Source: Pyrus communis
Taxonomy: Eukaryota > Streptophyta > Magnoliopsida > Rosales > Rosaceae
NCBI RefSeq assembly: GCF_963583255.1
Contig: NC_084819.1
Span: 20,422,460-20,486,459 of the forward strand
Reading direction: 5' to 3'
Length of the DNA stretch: 64,000 nt
The notes below the pieces were generated by a model, which worked only from the letters and a program-made list of their open reading frames with translations, was not told the DNA's origin and did not search any database. Shown here one piece after another: positions 49,288 to 60,643 of the stretch. Each line of letters opens with the position of its first letter. Within the stretch, counting starts at the first letter, position 1. Made by a program: the position numbers and the translations under genes.

Positions 49288-50179
49288 TAACGAAGCAGTT
49301 TCCGTTGTTGCACATTCTTCCTTCACTATCTGCAGAATTGTAAAGATCTTCTCTTTTTGTACCGTTTCCTTCTCGAATGTGTAAATTTTTCATCTTTTTC
49401 GCGCATAATGTTGTTCGTTAAATGAAAAATTGGGAAGAAATTTTACTGATCCGACCTGTTTGATATCACGTGCGATCTTATTATTCGTGTACATATATGT
49501 GACATAATTTAGACGAAATAAAATTGCAGAACAAACTTTTATGGAAGTTCTTTACACGTAGGCCACAACGAAGCTTCCAAAAGTGGACTCATAAATGCAT
49601 ATAACTTAGCATCTAAGTATTTTTCATTGTTTTATATCTTGCATTGTCTCGTTTGAAGAAATTAGACGCAATTTGTATTTTTGAGGTTATGAGTAGACAT
49701 TGACTAAATTTTCTCTTCGAAAACTGCTTGGCTGCCATTAGTGATTTCGAAGGTTTTATCAAAACCTTCTTCTTCTTCCACCGCTATGTATTCATCGGAA
49801 GTTTGACAATGTCTTCGTATGACAATCTTATTAGGAATCTTTAAAGCTTTGATTTTTGGCTCTTCTTGTAATATTTTGCTTGAGTTTCGAATCGATTTGT
49901 TTATTTTCAGGCTTGTGTTAGACTTTTTGTAATTTAAAATGATTTCCGCCTTGTCCTTTCATTTCCTACACAATTATGTTTATTTACGTCTATTGATTCC
50001 TCTTTCATTTCTTCAATCTAAAAGCAAAAATAAACGAGGTGTGTGGAAAGACAAAAATGTAGCGTAGAAAATTAAATCACTTTGTTTCTGTCTCTTTTCA
50101 ATTTCTTATTTTCAACGCGCCATCTCTTTTAAATTTGCGCCTAGTATTTCTAATAGAGCATAAGGAAATCTTTAAGATA
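49288..50179. other. Alba 3' UTR and gene-free spacer
   Basis: AT-rich. No other gene seen on either strand. Confidence 0.45.
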
Positions 50180-50575
50180 AGAGATTCCTTTTTATTTATA
50201 TATTTATTTATTTATAAAAATGAGGATTAGTTGTGAGATCCACACTACATCGAACTTTAACAATGGGAACCGTCTATTTTTTAAGTTGCACCTCATAGAT
50301 CATCCTTGCAAAATATTAGTCAGTTCGGAAATGTTTAAGACATCTAATTGGGTTCAAAGAAATTAACAAATACTTTGTTATATAAGAAATAATGAAATTT
50401 TATCTTGATAATTAAATATGCAAATGGTTTCAGATTGAATTGAATTTTTGCAAGAATGATCTATGAATCTAGACTTACAATATAGAAAATTTGGATCGTT
50501 AAAATTTGATAAGAAGTGAACCTCACGCTTAGTTCCAATTTTTTGAAAAAAATGAAAATCTCTTTGCATAAAGGC
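50180..50575. mobile_element. MITE-like repeat family 4, copy 2 (about 390 bp)
   Basis: Similar to 19520-19905. Ends 'aagagattcct' and 'gaaaatctcttt' are inverted. Confidence 0.7.
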
Positions 50576-50726
50576 CTGTAGAGCATAAACAGCCCATTTT
50601 CCTAATTTGGGCATATTTGTTGATAATGCATGAGCCGTCGCTCTGTCTTCTTATCTATGATTTGTATGTTTGAGGCAAGGGCTGCTTCTTCTTCTTCTTA
50701 TGAGAAGAGGGACAATTGATGGTAAG

Positions 50727-51435
50727 TAGGGGTGGTTCGATATGAGATATCGAACTGAAACTAGTATCCTGAATCTCAAACCGAAAGTTTTCGGGACGGG
50801 AATTTGAATACCAATCCCAAACCAAATTTTCGGGAATCCCAAATTTTGGGAATCCCGAAATATTTTCAGGATTTCGGGACAAATCGGGAATCCCAAATTA
50901 AAATGTGAAATTATGATTTATTCAAGAACACATTCATGAACTAGAAATGTCATTTCATTCACACTACCATTTAATCGAACACTAGCATGCTTGACTGTTT
51001 TTATCAGAGTCAAAATTTAAATTAATTAAACCTTTTTGGCAATCTGTTGGGAGACAAAAGAATCAAGCCTTATGAAATCATCAGTCATGACATCAGCAAT
51101 AATAAAATCCAAATGAATATCAAATAGAACATGAAAAATATGCAAGTTGTAGGGCATTCCAGGTTGTAGAGTATGAATTAGAAACTACTAGCATCAATTA
51201 TAAAAGAATAATATATATAATATATATGTATAAATATACATATATAATAATTAATAATATATATTTTCAGTTTGGTATGGGATTTCCAAAATATCGAGAA
51301 GCTAATCTCAAATCCTGTACCTAAATTTCGGGATTGGTTTGGGATAGCATCCCGAAAATTTCGGGAATTTCGGTGGTTTGGGATCGGGATTTTTTCGGTT
51401 CGGTTTGGGATTTTCAGGAATTTTTTCCACCCCTA
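50727..51435. mobile_element. Non-autonomous hAT element (709 bp) with 8-bp target duplication
   Basis: The ends are TAGGGGTGG and CCACCCCTA. The perfect 8-bp direct repeat ATGGTAAG flanks them (50719-50726, 51436-51443). Short TIRs of this sequence plus an 8-bp duplication define hAT. Both subterminal regions are packed with 'cgggaat/cgggatt' words in opposite orientation (50790-50900, 51290-51420), probably transposase-binding sites. No transposase frame. Confidence 0.9.
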
Positions 51436-51715
51436 ATGGTAAGTTAGGTTGTTCATCTCTTCCGGACCGAAGAGGTTATAAGAAATTTAACCATGTTGAT
51501 GGTCATAGTCGAGCAGATTTACTAGCTTTGAGTATCGAATATGAAACCTTTAACCTTTTTTTGTTTATTGAGGAGTCACAATTTGTGCCCTTACCACTTA
51601 ACCACTTACTATGATTTTTAAATAGCTTGTAGGAATTACTTTTGATTATAAGTGTTTCTAAGGAAAAGTGCTTATATCATAGATATTTTTTTCCTTGATT
51701 ATCTTAAAATGTACC

Positions 51716-52838
51716 TGTTGACCCTAAAAATTACAAAACCTATGTGGCGCGCAGGCCGAGTAACTAATAAGCTAACTACGTCCTTCGGTAGAATGCGGGG
51801 CGTGCCAACTCGTCGGCCGAGCCTGGCCGATGAGTAAAATTTGTTGATGTAGCTTTGAGCGCGTCGCTGACTTCTTTATCTTGCGATTGCGACCGTGGAA
51901 GGAACACTCTCGGTCTCTGGGTTCTACAGCCTGAAGACAAGGTTGCTAATTCTGCGGAGTTCACAAATCGTTCGAGCCCGATTCGGTCACTGTGATTATA
52001 TTCGTGAGAGTATAAGCACGTCGAATCGAGACCAAACTGTATGGGCACAGGTACTCGAACGTGATGTATGTCTTGATGGTAAACGTAGTTCGGCCGTCGG
52101 AATGCCAAACCCTGAAACTCACTTGTGAGTATCCAATCATAAAACCACTCGGCGACCAGTATGCCGAGCAATGTAATTCGTAACACCTAACTATGCCGAG
52201 AAGGCTAGCAAGGTGACCTCTGCCAACAAAGGTTCGAAAACCTTTCTCGACCGAGACTTGGATAGGTAATCGGTCGACCTCGACGCAGTGCTGTTTATCC
52301 AAACTGAAGATGCTTCTCGGTCGGCTGATTCTGCGGCAGCAGTGCTGTTTATCCAAACTGAAGGTGCTCGCCGGGCGCTTCCACAGTGCTGTTTATCCAA
52401 ACTGAAGGTGTGTCGGCAGGAAAAGAAAAGGAAAAAATCTCAAGGTGTTGAGAGGTTTTGCGCAGGGCAATTGTATGCTGATCTGAAAGTCCTTTTCTGT
52501 TGCATGATTTCTTGTATTTATAGTGTCCCATTCCTTGAAAACCAATTCTGATTTGGATTGGGAATCCTTGCCCTATTTCGCCTCTAACTCGAACAAACCT
52601 ATTCCTACTGGGATTCTGAATTTTCCTTCTTTTCGAGACTCCATTCCTTGCCGGTCGAGACTCCTGGTCGCACTAGGACTTCCTCGACCTCTCCTATTCA
52701 TCCGGACCTCTTAGGATAGGATTTGGCCGACCCTGCCAGCTGATCCGGGATTTATTATTCGGCCCATATTATCTATCATCACCTTGAGCCGAGCACATCC
52801 TGCTGCTCGGCCCAGCAATAATATTTTGGGCCTAAACA
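51716..52838 (-). repeat. LTR (3' in element orientation)
   Basis: Plus-strand edges TGTTGACCCT...GCCTAAACA. Contains three copies of a 25-bp unit at 52286-52410. Short open frames in it are duplicated in the other LTR and are not genes. Confidence 0.92.
52286..52410. repeat. Three spaced copies of a 25-bp unit in the LTR leader
   Basis: The unit 'gtgctgtttatccaaactga' with flanking bases starts at about 52286, 52340 and 52384. It lies 100-230 bp downstream of the LTR TATA, so it is in the transcribed leader. It is repeated unchanged at 54668-54794 in the other LTR. Confidence 0.9.
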
Positions 52839-53264
52839 TTGCCCCCTCGCTTCTGAGGTCGCCGACCGTTAACTCTTGGTCGGACCTCGACCTTGAAGAA
52901 GCGAAAACGTTTATTGCTTTTTTGGACTTTACTTCCTTAATGACCGTTATTCCTGTGCATTTATGAGGCATGATTGCACTTTCCTCGTTGCCCCCAACGC
53001 GTGGCCACGTGTCGATTCTCCGCCGCTCTTAAAACTTTCAATCGTGGGCCTCGAAACCGTGCATTAACTGGAATGTCTTATCTTCATTAATGCCTTAAAA
53101 CTGGCGTCGCACGCAACCGTGCATCCTGGATTTTCGACTCCTCGATCCCCTCTTCGCAGGTTCCCAAAATATCCGAAATGATTGAGCCTTTCCCGGTTAA
53201 ATTTCCCCCCAATTTGAACCAGTGCTTTTCGAAACCCAGACGTTTGATATTCATCCTGAAAGGC

Positions 53265-53273
53265 CTATAAATA
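53265..53273 (+). promoter_or_regulatory. TATA box of the captured PMD gene
   Basis: 'ctataaata' about 150 bp before the PMD start codon, on the strand opposite to the LTR promoters. Confidence 0.6.
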
Positions 53274-53422
53274 CCCACATTTCTGCCATTCGTATCTTAC
53301 GCTTTCAGAAACTCCAAAATCTCCAATTCCTCATCCTTGTTCGCTCAAATCAAACCTTCCAGTTCTTCATTCTGCAATTCATTTCTCCAGTTCTTCCAAA
53401 TCCTTCTCCTACCATCTCTATA

Positions 53423-54105
53423 ATGGCCTCCTTTATCTCGAAGCTCTCTGACGAGATCAACAAATGCAAGGATTTCATTGATCGTAGCGCCGTTAAGACG
53501 CTGCGATTTGAAAATGACATGGCCACCACTCACAGATTTTGGGCCCCCTTTTTAGAGACGAAGTGCCGTCGTCTGTTACTAATCTTCTCAAGGAGTAGTG
53601 CCTAACACCCCTGCTTCAAGGGTTTGACTGGTCGAAATGGTGTTTGGCTCGGCCTCAAGGAGCTTGGCCCTCGACCACCACAGCCTGGGCCGCCTAGGTG
53701 AACCGAATGAGGTCCTTCTTTGGCGAGGAGTGGAAAGCCCTTGGTATCTATGATGCCATCCTGCTCTCGACCATGGAGATTACCATGGACAAGGAGCTGC
53801 TTATGGCGGCCCTGACTCTATGGTGTTCGGCCACCAACACTATGGTCCTTCCATTCGGCCCCCTCGGCCCCACGGTTCTCGACATCTCGGCAATTCTTGG
53901 GACTTCCCCATCCGGCCTCCCAATCGACGCCGCTCTCTCTGGATGCCCTTCCCTTCTTGACCTGAAGGCGCTTTTCGACGAGCGAGCCGTCGAAACGCTC
54001 GGCCGAGGCGACCGGGAGACTTCAAAAGAAGAAGTTCAGAAGCTTTATAAGAACTTCTTCAACTACAACACTCTCATCCTCCATTTTGCTGGCCGGGAAT
54101 GTTGA
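53423..54105 (+). pseudogene. Plant mobile domain (PMD, aminotransferase-like) gene fragment, broken
   Basis: The start at 53423 (MASFISKLSDEINKCKDF...) runs to about 53560. A frameshift follows there. The continuing frame has TAG codons at 53596-53598 and 53695-53697, then is open to 54105. It includes EWKALGIYDAILLSTMEI, LPFGPLGPTVLDISAILG and NTLILHFAG. The 'LGIYDAIL...W..ATNT..LPFGP.GPT+LD++.+LG' pattern is the PMD fold, known from plant transposons and from MAIN/MAIL1 proteins. The frame runs straight into the right LTR at 54100 and takes its stop there, so the C-terminal half is missing. It lies antisense to the element. Not functional as it stands. Confidence 0.8.
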
Positions 54106-55221
54106 CCCTAAAAATTACAAAACCTACGTGGCGCGCAGGCCGAATAACTAATAAGCTAACTACGTCATTCGATCGAATGCGGGGCGTGCCAACTCGTCGG
54201 CCAAGCCTGGCTGAGGAGTAAAATTTGTTGATGTAGCTTTGAGCGCGTCGCTGACTTCTTTATCTTGCGATTGCGACCGAGGAAGGAACACTCTCGGTCT
54301 CTGGGTTCTACAGCCTGAAGACAAGGCTGCTAATTCTGCGGAGTTCACAAATCGTCCGAGCCCGATTCGGTCACTGTGATATATTCGTGAGAGTATAAGC
54401 ACGTCGAATCGAGACCAAACTGTATGGGCACAGGTACTCGAACGTAATGTATGTCTTGATGGTAAACGTAGTTCGGCCGTCGGAATGCCAAACCCTGAAA
54501 CTCACTTGTGAGTATCCAATCATAAAACCACTCGGCGACCAGTACGCCGAGCAATGTAATTCGTAACACCTAACTATGCCGAGAAGGCTAGCAGGGTGAC
54601 CTCTGCCAACAAAGGTTCGAAAACCTTTCTCGACCGAGACTTGGATAGGTAATCGGTCGACCTCGACGCAGTGCTGTTTATCCAAACTGAAGATGCTTCT
54701 CGGTCGGCTGATTCTGCGGCAGCAGTGCTGTTTATCCAAACTGAAGGTGCTCGCCGGGCGCTTCCACAGTGCTGTTTATCCAAACTGAAGGTGTGTCGGC
54801 AGGAAAAGAAAAGGAAAAAATCTCAAGGTGTTGAGAGGTTTTGCGCAGGGCAATTGTATGCTGATCTGAAAGTCCTTTTCTGTTGCATGATTTCTTGTAT
54901 TTATAGTGCCCCATTCCTTGAAAACCAATTCTGATTTGGATTGGGAATCCTTGCCCTATTTCGCCTCTAACTCGAACAAACCTATTCCTACTGGGATTCT
55001 GAATTTTCCTTCTTTTCGAGACTTCATTCCTTGCCGGTCGAGACTCCTGGTCGCACTAGGACTTCCTCGACCTCTCCTATTCATCCGGACCTCTTAGGAT
55101 AGGATTTGGCTGACCCTGCCAGCTGATCCGGGATTTATTATTCGGCCCATATTATCTATCATCACCTTGGGCCGAGCACATCCTGCTGCTCGGCCCAGCA
55201 ATAATATTTTGGGCCTAAATA
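54100..55221 (-). repeat. LTR (5' in element orientation)
   Basis: 1122 bp, starting TGTTGACCCT and ending GCCTAAATA on the plus strand (C to T in the terminal CA). Near-identical to 51716-52838. Confidence 0.92.
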
Positions 55222-55393
55222 GTACCTTTTTTACTCAAAAACATTTTCAAGTATTTCCTCTAGATGAAAAAATGTTTTTAATTGTTTAAAAGTGCTTTTA
55301 GTGAATTTAAAACTCATAAAAATAGTTTAAACCAGACCATTAGTTATAGGTTATTTATTTAGGAAACGATGTTAAGGAATCCAGATCCTTGTT

Positions 55394-55576
55394 GGATCCT
55401 CTTTGTGAAAATTTCGAAGATTCATGAATCGTATCTGTTTATCGTACATCATGAAGTCATAAATTATTTTAAATATTTTTATTTAAAATTAAAATTAATA
55501 TCATAATTTACGATGAACAAATACGATTTACGAATTTTTAAGATCCCACTAAAAGGATTCGAAGAGGATTCTGTTG
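55394..55576. mobile_element. MITE family 1, copy 4
   Basis: Ends 'ggatcctctttgtgaaaat' and 'gattcgaagaggatt', core 'ttaaatatttttatttaaa'. It lies about 80 bp upstream of the FLK-like gene's TATA box. Confidence 0.75.
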
Positions 55577-55658
55577 AGATGTTAAGGTCACTAAATTTAC
55601 TAAATGACGTGACAATGTATGTATCAATATTTTACAGTATACTTAGCAAATTCGTGGG

Positions 55659-56286
55659 GTATAAATAAAATCATATTTCCAGAGCCACAGAAATCGAACC
55701 CCAAACCCCATCTCTCTCTCTCTCTCTCTCAAATCAAGATAAATCACTCTCTCCCTGTCTTTCTATTTTCTTCAACTCTGAATCTCTCTCTCTCTCTCTC
55801 TCTCTCAAACCCCTTGGAAGCCTAATCCAACTCTCGTCGTCCTCTCCAGCGATTCGCCCCTTTCGGTTTCAGACTACTAGGTTTCGCGCTGCCACCACCA
55901 GTTCTCTTCCCTACCCATGTAATTTTTCATGATTTTTTTATTTTATTTTATAGTTTTGTGTGTATTTCTTTTCAAATTTCTGCAATTTTCTATGGTTTTA
56001 GTGTAGTATTTGCTTGATGCATTTCTGTATACAAATTGTCGATGTTGGTTCGTCATTGGGTTTTCTTTGTTTTGTGATTCTGTTACTTTAGGGCTGTTTT
56101 TTTATTTTTATTTATTGAAGGAAGGGTTTTTGTTCTTGTATTGTGAAATATGTTTACTAATTCATGGTTTCCAGACAGGTTTTCGATTCGGAGTATTTTT
56201 CTTCATTTGGGTTTGTTCATATTTTTCATGGTGATTTTTTGTTTCTGTTATCATAATTTTCTTGGTTTATGTTTGATATAATGCAG
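55659..56286 (+). promoter_or_regulatory. FLK-like gene: TATA box, CT-rich leader exon and 5' UTR intron
   Basis: TATA 'gtataaataaaa' at 55659-55670. The leader has two (CT)n runs (55711-55730, 55784-55806) and ends at 55918 before the donor 'gtaatttt'. The acceptor 'aatgcag' ends at 56286, eight bases before the ATG. CT-rich leaders and leader introns are common in plant RNA-binding protein genes. Confidence 0.65.
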
Positions 56287-56293
56287 ACAATTT

Positions 56294-59200
56294 ATGGCTG
56301 AAGCTGATAAACTCTATGGGGAACTTGATGGAGGTGAAGTACCTGTCACCGTGGCTGAAATCGATGATGAGATTGAGAATGCACAGCCACTGGTAGAAGA
56401 CCAGGCTACGGCTCTGGACCCAGCTCCAGAGCTGACGGAGGCCAATGTACAGGGGTATGAACAAGAACATGGAGTGACATTTGCACAAGAACAAGAAGAT
56501 GCACTTGCACAGTTCCAGGCACAGCAGCAGGAAGATGCACTTGCACAGTTCCAGGCACAGGAGCAGGAAGAGGCACTGGCTCAGTTCCAGGCACAGGAGC
56601 AGGAAGAGGCACTGGCTCAGTTCCAGGCGCAGGAACAAGTAGAGTTATCAGTAGAAGTACAAGAGGAGGAGGCGCAATTACCTGAACAGAACCAAGAGCC
56701 TCATGAAGATGCTGCTGTGGCTGGTGGAGGTGAGAAGAAGTGGCCTGGATGGCCAGGAGAGAGTGTTTTCCGGATGCTGGTTCCTGCGCAAAAGGTTGGC
56801 AGTATAATTGGACGCAAAGGGGAGTTCATTAAGAAAATAGTCGAGGAGACAAGAGCTCGCATTAAAATTCTTGATGGTCCCCCAGGAACAACTGAAAGAG
56901 CTGTAAGTTTCTACTAATAACCTGTATGAATGAGATGTAGTATTCTCTTTGAAGTTTCAACGAATTTTACGTAGTTATCTGCTTTTGGTCACTTGGTTTT
57001 TGTCATTCTCTATATTGTGCTTTCGCTTTGAAATGTATTTGAGCATTTGTAGTTCCTATCATTTAGTTACTGGACTAAGTTTTCCGTGAGGGTAAATTTG
57101 CTATATATCGTAGTTGAGGAAAGCTTCCTTGGTGGCTATAAATATCTGATTGTTGTTGAGATTGCTTAATGTTTATAGTTTGATGGTTTGACCTCTACAT
57201 GACTATTACAGAGTGTTGCATGCACCAAGTATAACAGTCATGTGGTGATATACCATTGTTGAAATGACCTAGGGAAAGATGAAAATGAAGTTCTTGACTT
57301 TCGACTCTAATTGTTACTATGAAGATCAATCACCAATATGATCAGTTGATCTATATGAAGTTCTTCACCTTGTTGAGTTTAAAAGCTATAGGTTGATAGT
57401 GTCAATTGATTTAATAATTACAGGAAAAAATATAAAATAATTGTCATCCTAGATGGGCAAAATAGTTATGAGGCACAATGCAATATGTTAGATTAACGTA
57501 CACATTAAACGAAATCTTGATTAGTTTGACTAGAAATATAATTTCTGTTTCATAAAAAAAAAAAAAAAAAAAAATTAGGTTCTAGTGTTTCAATTTGTGT
57601 TCTAAAGTAGTGATGTTCTCATAGTTTAAATGTGTACTATGGTATAGATCTTTTAGGAGAAGAAGGTGCTATCCAAATGAAAAGGAGTCACTATATAAGT
57701 TTTTCGTAATATCTAGCCCTGTTCTCTCAAAGAGTCTGAAAATCAATGAAATTATTGAAGGTGTGAGGCAAATAATAACAAATGTGATTCAACTCTAGAA
57801 TTCCTTTTCTAAAAACGTTTAATCAAAAGAAGACATAAAAGAAGCGGTATCACAAGAATCCATAAAATATGAATACATCCATTTATTGTAATAACAACAA
57901 TGAATGTGTGCAGGTTTTTCGTGCAAACATTAAGGCAACGACTCAATCATCAATAAGATCCCAAACTTGAAGAACAAAAGGTCCAGATGGAAGGGATCAG
58001 CATTGAGCATTACAAATTGCTGAAAAGTTGATCTGAATAAACACATACACTATTCGAACATTTGTTCCACAAAGCTCTGCATTATCTCTGGTAACTTCAG
58101 AACCTGGATGATTGATGTCTTGCCGCAGATGATGTACACCATAAAAGAAATCAATAATCCTTAATAACGTGATTCTTAAGACTAATGATAAATTTTAAGT
58201 GGCTTATAAACTATCCTACATATCTTTGAAAACAAAAAGCAGTATAACTAACCACAGTCAATTGTCAGAGTGAATCAGTTAGTTATACGTAAAAGCTTGT
58301 GCATAACTGCTAAGCTGTTGTTTTCCCCTAGTAATTTGTCAAAATTGATCTCTTGTAGGCCAATTATGACCATATATAGAAGATTTATATTTGGTTGGAA
58401 GATCCTACATGGATATGTTCAATGCATACCTTTTGGTTTATAAAATGGTTTGATGTATCTGAACGCTGTGTACGATTTTGGCTGTCCTTGTTACCATTCA
58501 CCTGGTCCATGTTTTTCCGTGTTCAGTTTTTACATTTTTGCCAAGGAATTGTTGATTTGTTTGTTTGTTTGTTTTTTTTTTTTTTTAATATTTTTTATGA
58601 AGAAGAGTATTTTCAGATGTGTGTATATGTCAGAGGCACTATGTTATGGTAACGGCCAGTGTTTATTCTATGCTGATGGTGCTTTTTATTGCGTTGATTA
58701 GGTAATGGTTTCTGGCAAGGAGGAGCCAGATTCTTCTCTGCCCCCAGCAATGGATGGCCTTTTGAGGGTTCACAAGCGTATTATTGATGGTTTGGATGGT
58801 GATTCTTCTCATGCTCCACCGGGCATGGGTGGCAAAGTATCCACAAAGCTGCTGGTCGCAGCTTCACAGGCAGGAAGCTTGATAGGGAAACAGGGAGGAA
58901 CTGTTAAATCCATTCAAGAAGCATCTAACTGCATAGTTAGAGTTCTTGGATCAGGTAATTTTCATTGTATATTGAATCTCTTATGATTTACAATTTTTCC
59001 GATGTACTCTGAAACATACACAGATATCTGATCTTAGTGTAAGTTCTGAAAAATTCATCATGAGACTACCTAGCTACTTGTCTTGTTACATATAGTTTTT
59101 CTTCAGTATAACCAAATAAGGCTTAAAAGTTCATCTAATGGATATAAGATTAAATATTTAGTGGCAGTATTTGCTGAGGGCGGCATTCACCGTTGCATTT

Positions 59201-60643
59201 ATGGGATACAACCCATCACATGATACATAGTTCACAAATAGTAAAAGCTGAAACTTTTTCTTCTTTCTTTACTGTTTACTTTCTTTAGTTTTGCATCTCT
59301 ATTTTCAGCTGGACATTGGTAAATGTGTCCTCTGCTCGATTGCTTGACCTTTTGTTGAATGATTTGGTGCAGAAGACCTACCGATTTTTGCTCTTCAAGA
59401 TGACAGAGTGGTTGAAGTAGTGGGTGAGGGTGTTGGTGTGCACAAAGGAATTGAACTAATTGCATCTCATCTTAGGAAGTTTTTAGTTGACCGCAGTATA
59501 ATTCCAATATTTGAAATGCATGTAAGTCTGCCTTGTACTCTCAATTGCAATAAGTCAAACCAACTCTCAACACTTATGTTTGATGAAACAAATGATGCTC
59601 CTTATTTTTTATCAGATGCAAATGGCAAATCCTCAGATGGATCATGGGCCACCTCATCAAAATTGGGGTCCACCTCAAGGTCATCCCCACAATGCTGGTC
59701 ATGGGGGTCCTGGATATGGGCCGCCTAATCCCCAATACATGCCACCTCCTCGGCAACTTGACAATTACTATCCACCAGCTGACATGCCTCCACCTATGGA
59801 GAAACAGCCTCATCATGGTATATCGGCTTATGGAAGAGAAGCTCCAATGGGTTCCCACCAGCCATCAAATGCTCAGTCCGCACCAGGAATGGTCACACAG
59901 GTTATACTCATGTTTCTTTAATTCATTGCAAACTACATTGGTGTTATCAAGTTCTTTCTTGTAGTCCAAATATGTTCCTGATGATGATTTTTCTTATTTT
60001 TGCAGATCACCAAGCAATTGCAAATTCCGCTGTCATATGCTGATGCTGTAATTGGCACAGCTGGTGCAAGTATAAGCTATATTCGACGCGCTAGTGGGGC
60101 AACTGTTACGATACAAGAGACTAGGGGTGTACCTGGGGAGATGACTGTTGAAATCAGTGGAAGTGCTCCCGAAGTTCAAGCAGCTCAACAACTGATACAG
60201 GCAATGCTCCTAGTCCTGGCATTTGATTCTTCTATCTTGATCATGCTTTCTGGCTTATTACATTTTTGTGAGGTCATAATAGGAGTACGGGCAAACGTAA
60301 CGTGTTTTATTGGGTGTTCTGTTGTATAGTCTTTCGTGCATTAGCGCTGTTAGAAAGCTTCTGCTGTCGGTAGTAGTTGATATACGAGCACATTTCTGTT
60401 AATACATGCATTCTAATTTTCTGTTAGTACAGAGACCTTGACCGTCCTTTGTTGGTTGGTTTACAGAATTTCATGGTTGATGCTGGAGCACCGCAGCCGA
60501 CTCCAACTCCTGGCTCTGTGGACCAAGGTTATAACAACTATGCAACTCATGGTTCGGTGTATGCATCTCCCCCATCTAATCAAGGACATGCAGGACAACA
60601 TGGGGGCTATGGCTCAGCCTACGGCTCGCATTATGGGTACTAG
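56294..60643 (+). CDS. FLK: FLK-like RNA-binding protein with three KH domains, 6 coding exons
   Basis: Coding exons are 56294-56902, 58702-58954, 59373-59521, 59616-59900, 60006-60200 and 60467-60643, giving 555 residues (Arabidopsis FLK is about 577, from memory). KH domains have GxxG loops GRKG (173-176), GKQG (265-268) and GTAG (449-452). Between KH2 and KH3 lies a Pro/Gly/His-rich linker ([15 protein letters not shown]...), and the tail is Gly/Tyr/Ser-rich. FLK is a nuclear RNA-binding protein that promotes flowering in the autonomous pathway by lowering FLC expression, and it takes part in RNA processing. The acidic N-terminus contains four 12-residue repeats. Intron 5 starts with GC rather than GT. 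All phases close. Confidence 0.94.
56486..56629 (+). repeat. Coding minisatellite: 4 x 36 bp in FLK-like exon 1
   Basis: Encodes residues 65-112 as four units of the form QEQE(D/E)ALAQFQA (unit 2 starts QQQ). A partial fifth unit (QEQ) follows. Period 36 bp keeps frame. Confidence 0.93.

Larger units (their letters stand above)
51716..55221 (-). mobile_element. LARD-like non-autonomous LTR retrotransposon, 3.5 kb, with antisense PMD gene
   Basis: LTRs are 51716-52838 and 54100-55221 (about 1.12 kb, only a few per cent different), flanked by the perfect target duplication GTACC (51711-51715, 55222-55226). Only 1.26 kb lies between them, with no gag, protease, integrase, RT or RNase H. The LTR promoter faces the minus strand: TATA 'ctataaatac' (52523-52514, and the same in the other LTR). 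A polypurine tract 'gaagcgagggggcaa' abuts the left LTR on the minus strand (52853-52839). No tRNA primer-binding site is visible beside the right LTR. The internal region holds a decayed plant-mobile-domain gene in antisense, a cargo type known from Gypsy/Tat-like plant elements, which makes that lineage likely. Confidence 0.9.

Noticed and set aside
22013..53697. Idea that several in-frame TAG codons (H1, copia, PMD) reflect TAG recoding
   Set aside because: Intact genes here end in TGA, TAA and TAG alike (for example the FLK-like gene ends in TAG), and two of the cases are in decaying transposon sequence. Coincidence or independent mutations explain them.
51776..55097. Many pairs of identical short open frames on both strands
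   Set aside because: They occur once in each LTR of the 3.5-kb element and reflect LTR duplication, not genes.
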